A stretch of 21,412 nt of DNA, from positions 1 to 21,412 of the forward strand of contig JAQXNQ010000325.1 in assembly GCA_029098085.1 (NCBI GenBank). The letters are read 5' to 3'. The DNA is from Oscillospiraceae bacterium. Lineage in GTDB: Bacteria; Bacillota; Clostridia; Oscillospirales; Ruminococcaceae. The stretch's first letter is position 1. Every line of letters begins with the position of its first letter. Made by a program: the position numbers and the translations under genes. This document shows positions 1 through 6,607 of this stretch, one piece after another. The notes under the pieces were generated by a model. It was not told where the DNA came from, ran no database searches, and worked only from the letters and a program-made list of their open reading frames with translations.

Positions 1-885
1 ATATCCCTCCCGGACACCGCTGCGAACCGCAATGACCCGCCCAGCGCCCATATATTCACAAATGCTCTGCATCACAATCAGTCCGGATCCCATGGTTCGG
101 ATCCGTTCCGCATCAACCTGCCGGAGGGCTTCCTGACCCTCCCTGACAGAAAGGCTGCTGAAAAGGTACTCCAGCTCGGTACAGGTCAGCTGACTGCCGC
201 CGGGCCCCAGCAGCAGATCCCGCATAGCCGCAGCCGCGCGGACGGTGCCGCCCATGACATACAGCTCCTGCAGCGGCTCTCCCTGCAGTGCCGGGCAGCT
301 GCTCAGCTGTTCCCGCACAAAGGCGCGGATTTCCTGTCTCCGCTCCTCACCGGGGCCGCAGTCCATGGAAAACCGCCGCTTCATGGCCATAACGCCGATG
401 GGAAAGGAGGCATAGCCCTTCAGCTGTCTGCCGAAGAACCGGAACAGCTGGCCGCTGCCGCCGCCCAGATCCATGCCGGCGCCGGTTTCCACGCCCGCCT
501 CCTGCATCAGTCCGGCGTAATCGCAGAGCGCTTCCTCCTCACCGGACAGCAAAGTCAGCTGCACGCCGCTTTCCGCGGCTCTCCGGCGCACCTGCTCAAA
601 ATTCCCGATTCCCCGCAGGGAAGCGGTGGCAAAGCAGTCGATCCTGGTGCAGCTCCATTCTCCGCAGAAGCTCTTCATCTCCCGCAGCACCCGGCAAAGC
701 CGCTCTGCTCCTTCATCCGACAGCTGTCCGTCCTCCACAAAGGTCAGCAGGTTCGAAAAATCCCGGTGATCCGCCAGAAGCTCATAGCTGCCGCTCTGAA
801 CAGCATAGACCGCAGCGCGAATCGTATTGGAGCCTACGTCAATGATTCCGCAGCGCAGCGCTTCTGCGGACAAGCATTCTCCCAT
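1..885 (-). CDS. Ppx/GppA-family phosphatase (3' end outside window)
   Basis: The 295 residues visible belong to the exopolyphosphatase / guanosine-pentaphosphate phosphatase family of the actin-like ATPase fold, which removes terminal phosphate from polyphosphate or pppGpp in the cytoplasm. The first phosphate-binding motif is DVGSNTIR (residues 16-23), followed by ATASLR (87-92), the GEEEAL segment (115-120) and the second glycine-rich phosphate motif DLGGGSGQL (139-147). The visible end, VIAVRSGVREGY, matches the usual C-terminal end of the catalytic domain, so probably only a few residues are missing and no HD domain can be seen. The ATG at 885 follows AGGAGG at good spacing and its own promoter. 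It is transcribed separately from the parAB operon. Family is clear; choice between polyphosphate and pppGpp as substrate cannot be made from sequence. Confidence 0.85.
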   Translation of the reverse strand, partial: MGECLSAEALRCGIIDVGSNTIRAAVYAVQSGSYELLADHRDFSNLLTFVEDGQLSDEGAERLCRVLREMKSFCGEWSCTRIDCFATASLRGIGNFEQVRRRAAESGVQLTLLSGEEEALCDYAGLMQEAGVETGAGMDLGGGSGQLFRFFGRQLKGYASFPIGVMAMKRRFSMDCGPGEERRQEIRAFVREQLSSCPALQGEPLQELYVMGGTVRAAAAMRDLLLGPGGSQLTCTELEYLFSSLSVREGQEALRQVDAERIRTMGSGLIVMQSICEYMGAGRVIAVRSGVREGY

Positions 886-935
886 TCGGACCCTCCTCCT
901 GTTTTCCGGCAGCCAATGCGCCGCCGCTTTCTTTC

Positions 936-965
936 AGTTTACCACAGCTCTCTGCAGCCTTTCAA
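936..965 (-). promoter_or_regulatory. Sigma-A-type promoter for the Ppx/GppA gene
   Basis: On the minus strand the -35 is TTGAAA (960-965) and the -10 is TAAACT (936-941), separated by 18 bp. The -10 is preceded by TGTGG, an extended -10 element. The expected transcript starts near 929, about 45 nt ahead of the ATG at 885. Confidence 0.6.
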
Positions 966-1003
966 GTGATTTATCCATTATTTTACACAGAAATCTTAAA
1001 AAG

Positions 1004-1055
1004 CCGTTTCTGACGTTCAGAAACAGGAACGCCTGAGGCTTTTTCCTCAGGCGTT
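1004..1055 (-). terminator. Tandem stem-loop terminators after the thioesterase gene
   Basis: The first stem met by RNA polymerase is an 11-bp perfect stem, 1045-1055 with 1028-1038, with a 6-nt A-rich loop. It starts within 7 bases of the thioesterase stop codon but has a poor T-run. The second stem, 1017-1024 with 1006-1013 (8 bp, 3-nt loop), is followed on the minus strand by GGCTTTTTAAG and is the better intrinsic terminator. Together they close the parA-parB-serS-thioesterase operon ahead of the phosphatase promoter. Confidence 0.7.
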
Positions 1056-1061
1056 CACTAT

Positions 1062-1793
1062 TTATTCATAAATCATCTGACACAGGAAGCAGTCCTTCCC
1101 GTCCAGCGTGCCCTTTACCAGAGCCTGATGCTCCTGAATCTGCCGATAAATGTCAATCCGGTCATCTAGCATGGCTTCCCGGCAGAAATTCAGCTGCAGT
1201 TCCCGCAGGGGACGTTCCAGCAGATCACGGGGAAGGGCATCCATGGCGAGATCCGCGTAAACCGCATTGTACACATGGCCGTTGCCGTCCAGATGGGAGT
1301 AGTAGATCTTCCGGCTGTCGGTCTGCCCGGCATCCGCTTCCTTCAGCCGAAGGCGAACACATTCGGGCGCATCCGCTTTTCTTTCGGGCATGGGCAGCAG
1401 TTCACCGTCAAATTCAGAAGGACGCAGAATCTGACGGGTCTCCGGATTGACCAGCATCCAGCTGGTGGTGGCAGCCGCCAGCAGCTCGCCATCTGCGCTG
1501 TGCAGCTCAAAATCCCGCAGGTATTCAGCCCGGCGCACCTCCCGTTCCCAGGTGGACACCGTGATCATTTCGTCCGCCTGAGGTATCCGGAAGATCCGGA
1601 TACCGACCCGGGAAAGGAGAAAGACATAGCCGTGCTCCCACAGATAGGCGTGATCCATTCCCCGGGCGGCAAAAGCCACTCCGGCCAGATCGGCCAGAAT
1701 CCTGCAGAGCGCAGAGGGCTTGATCCGGTGCTGCGGATCACAGTCGCAGAAGCGAATCTGCACCGGCTCCTCGTACCAGCTGGTTTTTACCAT
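1062..1793 (-). CDS. Acyl-ACP thioesterase (double hotdog)
   Basis: The 243-residue protein resembles bacterial acyl-ACP thioesterases (FatA/FatB-like family), which hydrolyse acyl-ACP to free fatty acid and so release chains from type II fatty acid synthesis. The N-terminal hotdog covers about residues 1-130 and the C-terminal hotdog about 150-243. The second carries the catalytic-type motif HLDGNGHVYNAVYADLAMDA, with Asp169, Asn171, His173 and Asn176 in the D-x-N-x-H-x-x-N arrangement. Length is normal for bacterial members. The ATG at 1793 overlaps the serS stop by 7 bases and has AAGGA 9 nt upstream, so it is the last gene of the parA-parB-serS operon. Chain-length preference cannot be read. 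Family assignment is firm, physiological role inferred. Confidence 0.85.
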   Translation of the reverse strand: MVKTSWYEEPVQIRFCDCDPQHRIKPSALCRILADLAGVAFAARGMDHAYLWEHGYVFLLSRVGIRIFRIPQADEMITVSTWEREVRRAEYLRDFELHSADGELLAAATTSWMLVNPETRQILRPSEFDGELLPMPERKADAPECVRLRLKEADAGQTDSRKIYYSHLDGNGHVYNAVYADLAMDALPRDLLERPLRELQLNFCREAMLDDRIDIYRQIQEHQALVKGTLDGKDCFLCQMIYE

Positions 1794-3070
1794 TTGATCA
1801 GGTCCTTGCCGCCCATGTAAGGCCGCAGAGGCTCAGGAATCCGCACAGTGCCGTCCGCATTGAGGTTGTTTTCCAGGAAGGCAATCAGCATCCGGGGAGG
1901 CGCCACAACGGTGTTGTTCAGGGTGTGAGCCAGATACTTTCTGCCGTCCTGACCATTGACGCGGATCTTCAGGCGGCGGGCCTGGGCATCGCCCAGATTG
2001 GAGCAGCTGCCCACCTCGAAGTACTTCTTCTGACGGGGAGACCAGGCCTCCACGTCGATGGACTTGACCTTCAGGTCAGCCAGGTCGCCGGAGCAGCATT
2101 CCAGGGTACGAACGGGAATATCCAGCGAACGGAAGAGATCCACCGTGTTCTGCCACAGCTTGTCAAACCAGATGGGGCTTTCTTCAGGACGGCAGACCAC
2201 GATCATTTCCTGCTTTTCAAACTGATGGATGCGGTAAACGCCTCTCTCCTCGATGCCGTGGGCGCCCTTCTCCTTGCGGAAGCAGGGGGAGTAGGAGGTC
2301 AGGGTCAGGGGCAGCTCCTTCTCGTCCAGAATGGTGTCGATAAAGCGGCCGATCATCGAATGCTCACTGGTGCCGATCAGGTACAGATCCTCGCCCTCGA
2401 GCTTGTACATCATGGCGTCCATCTCAGCGAAGCTCATGACGCCGGTAACCACATTGCTGCGGATCATGAAGGGGGGAATGCAGTAGGTAAAGCCCCGGTC
2501 AATCATGAAGTCGCGGGCATAGGCCAGCACAGCGGAATGCAGACGGGCAATATCGCCGGTCAGGTAATAGAAGCCGTTGCCGGCCACCCGTCTGGCGCTG
2601 TCCAGATCGATGCCGTGCAGCGCTTCCATGATTTCGGTATGGTAGGGGATTTCAAAATCGGGAACCACCGGCTCGCCGTAGCGCTGAACCTCCACATTTT
2701 CGCTGTCATCCTTGCCGATGGGCACGGAAGGGTCGATGATGTTGGGGATCACCAGCAGAATCTGGCGGATTTTCTCCTCCATCTCGGTTTCCTGCTTTTC
2801 CAGCTCAGCCAGCCGTTCGGCCTGCTCCGAAACCTTCTTTTTCATGGCTTCGGCCTCATCCTTTTTGCCCTGAGCCATCAGACCGCCAATGCTCTTGGAG
2901 ATCTTGTTGCGCTCGGCGCGCAGGGTATTGGCTTCCTGCTGAATGGCGCGGCTCTGAGCATCCAGCTCGATGACCTCGTCCACCAGAGGAAGCTTGGCGT
3001 CCTGGAATTTCTTCCGGATGTTTTCCTTGACCAGTTCGGGATTGCTGCGGATAAATTTCATGTCCAGCAT
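1787..3070 (-). CDS. serS: Seryl-tRNA synthetase
   Basis: This class II synthetase charges tRNA-Ser with serine in the cytoplasm. The 427 residues show the N-terminal helical arm that grips the tRNA long variable arm (about 26-103), then the catalytic core with TSEH (234-237, where many bacterial enzymes have TAEVP), motif 2 CFRKEKGAHGIEERGVYRIH (263-282) and motif 3 around NNTVVAPPRMLIAFLENN (385-402). Motif 3 lacks the GSGLAVGRT string common in Bacillus enzymes but keeps its arginine. I chose the ATG at 3070 (MLDMKFIRSN), typical of the family and preceded by AAGAAAGAGAG; an in-frame TTG 30 bases upstream has no support. It begins 38 nt after parB with no T-box leader, so it appears to be co-transcribed with parAB. 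Confidence 0.95.
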   Translation of the reverse strand: MLDMKFIRSNPELVKENIRKKFQDAKLPLVDEVIELDAQSRAIQQEANTLRAERNKISKSIGGLMAQGKKDEAEAMKKKVSEQAERLAELEKQETEMEEKIRQILLVIPNIIDPSVPIGKDDSENVEVQRYGEPVVPDFEIPYHTEIMEALHGIDLDSARRVAGNGFYYLTGDIARLHSAVLAYARDFMIDRGFTYCIPPFMIRSNVVTGVMSFAEMDAMMYKLEGEDLYLIGTSEHSMIGRFIDTILDEKELPLTLTSYSPCFRKEKGAHGIEERGVYRIHQFEKQEMIVVCRPEESPIWFDKLWQNTVDLFRSLDIPVRTLECCSGDLADLKVKSIDVEAWSPRQKKYFEVGSCSNLGDAQARRLKIRVNGQDGRKYLAHTLNNTVVAPPRMLIAFLENNLNADGTVRIPEPLRPYMGGKDLIKW

Positions 3071-3093
3071 AGTATAAACACTCTCTTTCTTAA

Positions 3094-3106
3094 AGCCCAA
3101 TGGGCT
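3094..3106 (-). terminator. Weak stem-loop between parB and serS
   Basis: A 5-bp stem, AGCCC/GGGCT with a 3-nt loop, follows the parB stop codon by 2 bases and is followed on the minus strand by TTAAG. It is too weak to be a confident terminator. At most it would attenuate or stabilise the transcript upstream of serS. Confidence 0.25.
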
Positions 3107-3108
3107 AT

Positions 3109-3987
3109 TTACTGTAAATTTGCCAACCGCTCAGCGATGCTCGCCAGATCTTCTTTGCCGTAAAAAGCGATCTCCAGCACGCCTTTTCCATCAGCTCTGC
3201 CGGAAATTTTCACTTTGCGGCCCAGTTCCTCGTTCATCGCAAGCTGCATTTCCTGATAAAAACGGGACAGCTCGTCCATCACCTTCTCCCCCTCCGGGGG
3301 AGAGCCGGCCGCCGCCTTCAGCTTACTGACAAGGCGCTCCACTTCCCGGACGGAAAGGCCTTTCTCCGCCGCCAGCTGAGCCAGCTTGATCAGCTCCTCG
3401 GTATTGTCCAGGCCCAGCAGAGCCTTGGCGTGTCCCATGGAGAGCTGACCGCTGCTGATAAGCGGCCGCACCTGCTCCGGAAGATTCAGCACCCGCAGTG
3501 CATTGGCCACGGCAGAACGGGATTTTCCCACCCGTTTGGCCACCTGCTCCTGAGTCAGGCCATAGGTGGTCATCAGCTCCTGATAACCGGCAGCCTCTTC
3601 CAGCGGATTCAGGTCCTCCCGCTGCAGGTTTTCAATGAGGCCCAGCTCCATGACCTCGGCTTCCGTCATGTCCCGCACAATGACGGGAACCTCATCCAGG
3701 CCGATCATCCGGGCCGCCCTCCAGCGACGCTCGCCGGCCACCAGCTGATAGCCGCCGGTTTCCAGCTTCCGCACCAGCAGCGGCTGCAGGATGCCGTGCT
3801 CCCGAATGGAATCCGCCAGCTCGGCCAGAGCGGTTTCATTGAAGTCCTTCCGGGGCTGACGGCGGTTGGGCTCTATTTCACTGATCCGCACCGAAAAGCT
3901 GCCGTTTTCCTCGGCCTCATCCTGCGCATTATCCAGGAATAAGGCGTCCAGCCCTTTTCCGAGGCCGGATTTTTTAGGCTTTGCCAT
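3109..3987 (-). CDS. parB: Chromosome-partitioning protein ParB (Spo0J)
   Basis: ParB binds parS, loads as a CTP-dependent sliding clamp, spreads around the origin, recruits SMC and stimulates the ParA ATPase. The 292-residue protein opens with KSGLGKGLDALF, the N-terminal segment that contacts ParA. It then has the CTP-binding domain with GERRWRAAR (85-93) and ENLQREDLNP (119-128), the helix-turn-helix around LTQEQVAKRVGKSRSAVANA (144-163), and a C-terminal dimerisation domain. The SRSAVAN recognition helix resembles parS-reading ParBs rather than Noc. The ATG at 3987 has AAAGGAGG-like sequence upstream and lies 33 nt after parA. Two parS sites are present in this window, consistent with its role. 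Confidence 0.96.
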   Translation of the reverse strand: MAKPKKSGLGKGLDALFLDNAQDEAEENGSFSVRISEIEPNRRQPRKDFNETALAELADSIREHGILQPLLVRKLETGGYQLVAGERRWRAARMIGLDEVPVIVRDMTEAEVMELGLIENLQREDLNPLEEAAGYQELMTTYGLTQEQVAKRVGKSRSAVANALRVLNLPEQVRPLISSGQLSMGHAKALLGLDNTEELIKLAQLAAEKGLSVREVERLVSKLKAAAGSPPEGEKVMDELSRFYQEMQLAMNEELGRKVKISGRADGKGVLEIAFYGKEDLASIAERLANLQ

Positions 3988-4020
3988 CCAGATCCTCCTT
4001 TACTGTTTGCTTGATTCCGA

Positions 4021-4788
4021 TTAAGAACGATTGGCCCGGAGGAATTCCTTCGTAAATTCCATATAGGCCTTGGCTCCCTTGGAAGCCTTGTCATAATAAA
4101 CCACCGGCTGTCCATAGCTGGGTGCTTCGGACAGACGCACGTTGCGGGGAATCGTCGTCCGGTACACCTTATCCGGAAAGTACTTTTTGACTTCATTGAC
4201 CACCTGCAGGGTCAGATTCAGCCGCCCGTCAAACATCGTCAGCAGAACGCCTTCCACCGCAATCTCCGGATTATACAGCTTTTTCACCTGCCGCACGGTG
4301 GCCATCAGCTGAGACAGACCCTCCAGCGCATAATACTCGCATTGAATGGGGATCAGCACCGTGTCCACCGCCGCAAAAGCATTCAGCGTAATCAGGCCGA
4401 GGGAGGGGGGACAGTCGATCAGGATATAATCATAGCGATCCTTCAGGGGCGCCAGGGCCAGCTTCAGCCTTCCGACCCGATCCTCCATCTGAACCAGCTC
4501 CACCTCCGCACCTGCCAGCTGAATGCTGGAGGGAATCACGTCCACGCCGGCAAATTCGGTCTTGACCAGAACATCCGCTGCGGCGGCATCTCCAATGAGC
4601 ATTTCATAGGAAGTGGCCTCTGTCTTCCGCTTGTCAATTCCATATCCGCTGGTGGCGTTTCCCTGCGGATCAATATCCACCAGCAGCACCTTTTTCTTTT
4701 TTTCACCCAGACAAGCTGCCAGATTCACGGCCGTTGTGGTCTTTCCCACGCCGCCTTTCTGGTTGGCTACTGCGATCACTTTTCCCAT
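4021..4788 (-). CDS. parA: Chromosome-partitioning ATPase ParA (Soj)
   Basis: This deviant Walker-type ATPase forms ATP-bound dimers on DNA; with ParB it segregates origins and, in Bacillus, modulates DnaA. The 255-residue protein has the deviant Walker A KGGVGKTT (11-18) with both lysines, Walker A' DIDPQGNAT (38-46), and Walker B DCPPSLG (125-131). The ending TIPRNVRLSEAPSYGQPV is typical of Soj proteins. I chose the ATG at 4788 because MGKVIAVANQKGG is the standard family start, with GGAAAGGA upstream. An open frame continues upstream to 4953 but crosses the promoter and parS, so that extension is not coding. It leads the parA-parB-serS-thioesterase operon. Confidence 0.96.
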   Translation of the reverse strand: MGKVIAVANQKGGVGKTTTAVNLAACLGEKKKKVLLVDIDPQGNATSGYGIDKRKTEATSYEMLIGDAAAADVLVKTEFAGVDVIPSSIQLAGAEVELVQMEDRVGRLKLALAPLKDRYDYILIDCPPSLGLITLNAFAAVDTVLIPIQCEYYALEGLSQLMATVRQVKKLYNPEIAVEGVLLTMFDGRLNLTLQVVNEVKKYFPDKVYRTTIPRNVRLSEAPSYGQPVVYYDKASKGAKAYMEFTKEFLRANRS

Positions 4789-4879
4789 AGGGTGCCCGTT
4801 CCTTTCCAAAAGATACCTTTTTGCTTCAGCGGCAGCGGCCGCACAATAAAACCACAGCGCAATTTGTTCAGTAGACATT

Positions 4880-4888
4880 ATTATACCA
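4880..4888 (-). promoter_or_regulatory. Extended -10 promoter of the parA operon
   Basis: On the minus strand TATGGTATAAT gives a perfect TATAAT (4880-4885) with the TGN extended -10. The -35 position (about 4903-4908) has no good match. The start is predicted near 4873, giving an 85-nt leader for parA. The parS palindrome at 4913-4946 sits just upstream of the -35 position, roughly -40 to -73, where bound ParB or Noc could influence the promoter. Confidence 0.65.
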
Positions 4889-4912
4889 TACTTTCCGCCT
4901 GAGGGAAAGAGA

Positions 4913-4946
4913 AAAATCCATTGTTTCACGTGAAACAATGGATTTT
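4913..4946 (-). terminator. 34-bp perfect palindrome with parS core; terminator of noc
   Basis: The two 17-base arms, 4913-4929 and 4930-4946, are exact inverted copies, with A-runs on the left and T-runs on the right. Transcribed from noc (minus strand) this gives a long stem followed by TTTTTCTC, the shape of an intrinsic terminator, starting 14 bases after the noc stop codon. The central 16 bp are a consensus parS. The palindrome is flanked by the noc stop and the parA promoter. Confidence 0.7.
4922..4937. promoter_or_regulatory. parS site 1 (ParB binding), intergenic
   Basis: TGTTTCACGTGAAACA matches the bacterial parS consensus TGTTNCACGTGAAACA at every base. It lies between noc and parA about 9 kb left of the origin. 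ParB nucleation and SMC loading here are inferred from the conserved site and the adjacent parAB genes. Confidence 0.95.
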
Positions 4947-4960
4947 CGGTCAATTTTTTC

Positions 4961-5776
4961 TCAGGGAGCGGTCTTTTTCCGGGTAGTGGGAATCCGAACC
5001 AGGTATTCTATGTAGTCTTCTCCTTCTGTTTTATGGGTTTCTGCCGGAATCCCGGCGCTCTTCATCGTATCAATGGCCTGATTGATGGTGTTGAGAAAAA
5101 CCCGGATATCCTTCACCAGCAGGATCCTGCGCGCCAACGGCTTCTCCTGCAGCAGCCTTTCCACATAGCTTTCCGTCTGCCGGACGGTCAGGTGATTCTT
5201 TCCCACATAATGAATGGCCTGCATTTTTCTCGGATCATCCCGCAGCCGAAGCAGCGCCCGGGCATGCCGCTCGGTCAGCTGATACTGCAGCATGATCTGC
5301 TGTTCTTCCTCCGAAAAAGCCAGCAGCCGCAGCTTGTTGGCCACCGTGGATTGCGCCATTCCCAGCTTGGCGGCTGCTTCCTCCTGGGTGACACCCCATT
5401 CGGTCACCAGAGCCTGCAGCGCAGCGGCTTCCTCAAAGAGATTCAGATCCTTCCGCTGGATATTCTCCAAAATCGCATAGACAGCCGACTGCCGGGAACT
5501 GGCTTCCAGAATCACAGCCGGGATGTGGGTCTGCTCGGTCATCCGGACAGCGCGCAGGCGCCGTTCCCCCGATATGAGCTCGTACTGATGCTCCGCCAGT
5601 TTCCGGACCAGAATCGGCTGCAGAACGCCGTTCTGCTGAATGCTGTCCGCCAGACTGCGCAGCGCGTCTTCATCAAATTCCATACGGGGCTGAGCCGGAT
5701 TGGGAAAGACTTCAGACACCGGCAGCAAAACCACCTTATTGACCACTTTTTCTTTGGACTGAAAAAATCCCGCCAT
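4961..5776 (-). CDS. noc: ParB-family nucleoid occlusion protein (Noc-like)
   Basis: Noc is a ParB paralogue that in Bacillus binds NBS sites, attaches to the membrane and blocks FtsZ assembly over the nucleoid. The 271 residues show the CTP-binding motif GERRLRA (70-76), ENIQRKDLN (104-112), a helix-turn-helix with GMAQSTVANKLRLL (139-152) resembling the Bacillus Noc recognition helix, LTERHARAL (167-175), HLTVRQTE (195-202), and a C-terminal segment with FLNTINQAIDTM like Noc. Its place between rsmG and parA is that of Bacillus noc. The N-terminus is short (MAGFFQSKEK) and could form only a minimal membrane helix. I chose the ATG at 5776, seven bases after AGGAGG; the ATG at 5782 is one base from it. 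It could instead be a second parS-binding ParB. Confidence 0.85.
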   Translation of the reverse strand: MAGFFQSKEKVVNKVVLLPVSEVFPNPAQPRMEFDEDALRSLADSIQQNGVLQPILVRKLAEHQYELISGERRLRAVRMTEQTHIPAVILEASSRQSAVYAILENIQRKDLNLFEEAAALQALVTEWGVTQEEAAAKLGMAQSTVANKLRLLAFSEEEQQIMLQYQLTERHARALLRLRDDPRKMQAIHYVGKNHLTVRQTESYVERLLQEKPLARRILLVKDIRVFLNTINQAIDTMKSAGIPAETHKTEGEDYIEYLVRIPTTRKKTAP

Positions 5777-5820
5777 GTGCATTCCTCCTCATGGTAGCGG
5801 CAGCTTGTCCCTTCGCTTTG

Positions 5821-5849
5821 AGTATAGCACAGGCGGGAAATGATTTCCA
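5821..5849 (-). promoter_or_regulatory. Promoter of noc with an overlapping palindrome
   Basis: On the minus strand the -35 is TGGAAA (5844-5849) and the -10 is TATACT (5821-5826) with a 17-bp spacer and an upstream TGTGC extended -10. The start would be near 5814, giving a leader of about 38 nt. A 13-bp palindrome, GGAAATGATTTCC at 5836-5848, covers part of the -35 and spacer and looks like an operator. Confidence 0.65.
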
Positions 5850-5881
5850 TTTATTTTCATCGCAAAAAGCGACACAACCCC

Positions 5882-6607
5882 TCAAGCTTTGCGTTTCTGC
5901 AGGGGAGATTTTTTCATTTTTGCGGAGGGACGGGGATATTTTGCCGGAGTTTGACGAACTTTTCTTACCACTACAATGGCGCGTTTATTGTCTCCGGGCA
6001 GCTGAAACTTCTCCACCTTCTCCACTTCACCGCCCAACTGCTCAATGGCAAAGAGGGCTTCCTCCAGCTCCTGTTCAATTTCATAGCCCTTCAGTGCGGC
6101 GAAGCATCCGCCGACCTTCACAAAAGGAAGACAGTATTCGGACAACTCCCGAAGATGAGCCACCGCACGGGCACAGGCGACATCATACTGTTCCCGGTAT
6201 TCCTCCTTGCCGCCCGTTTCCTCAGCACGGCCATGGACGCATTTTGCCGGCAGCTCCAGCTGCGCCGTGAGCTCGGTCAAAAAGGTGATCCGCTTATTCA
6301 GGCTGTCCAGTAAAGTCAGTCTGAGATCCGGACGATAGAGACAAACCGGCACAGAGGGAAACCCGGCTCCGGTTCCCACATCGATGATCCGACCGCCTTC
6401 CGGAAGCTCTGCCGCTTTGGTCAGGAGAAGGCTGTCCAGAAAATGCTTGATCACGATCTCATCCGGCTCGGTGATGGCAGTCAGGTTCATCTTCTGATTC
6501 CATTCCACCAGGAGCTCCGCATAACGATCCAGCTTTTCAGCCAGCTGATCGCTGCAGCTCAGACCGTAGGCCTCCAGATTCTGTTTCAGAAAATTCACAT
6601 CAATCAT
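5882..6607 (-). CDS. rsmG: 16S rRNA (guanine-527-N7)-methyltransferase RsmG (GidB)
   Basis: RsmG uses S-adenosylmethionine to methylate N7 of G527 in 16S rRNA; its loss in several species gives low-level streptomycin resistance. The 241 residues carry the family hallmarks in order: NLTAI (41-45), KHFLDSL (54-60), the SAM loop DVGTGAGFP (76-84), LLDSLNKRITFL (99-110), HGRAEE (125-130), ARAVA (146-150) and ALKGYE (171-176). The C-terminal 20 residues are lysine- and proline-rich. Its ATG overlaps the mnmG stop by 8 bases and follows AGGAG 7 nt upstream, so it is translationally coupled in an mnmE-mnmG-rsmG operon. I see no strong terminator between it and noc. Confidence 0.96.
   Translation of the reverse strand: MIDVNFLKQNLEAYGLSCSDQLAEKLDRYAELLVEWNQKMNLTAITEPDEIVIKHFLDSLLLTKAAELPEGGRIIDVGTGAGFPSVPVCLYRPDLRLTLLDSLNKRITFLTELTAQLELPAKCVHGRAEETGGKEEYREQYDVACARAVAHLRELSEYCLPFVKVGGCFAALKGYEIEQELEEALFAIEQLGGEVEKVEKFQLPGDNKRAIVVVRKVRQTPAKYPRPSAKMKKSPLQKRKA

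Noticed and set aside
1605..1618. Partial Noc-binding-like string GACCCGGGAAAGG inside the thioesterase gene
   Set aside because: Only one half-site, GGGAAA, fits; the other half is not complementary and it lies in coding sequence.
4789..4953. Upstream extension of parA from 4788 to 4953
   Set aside because: It crosses the parA promoter and the parS palindrome; the conserved protein starts at MGKVIAVANQKGG.
5861..5873. Short TCGC-TTTTT-GCGA hairpin after rsmG
   Set aside because: A 4-bp stem without a following T-run on the minus strand is too weak to call a terminator.
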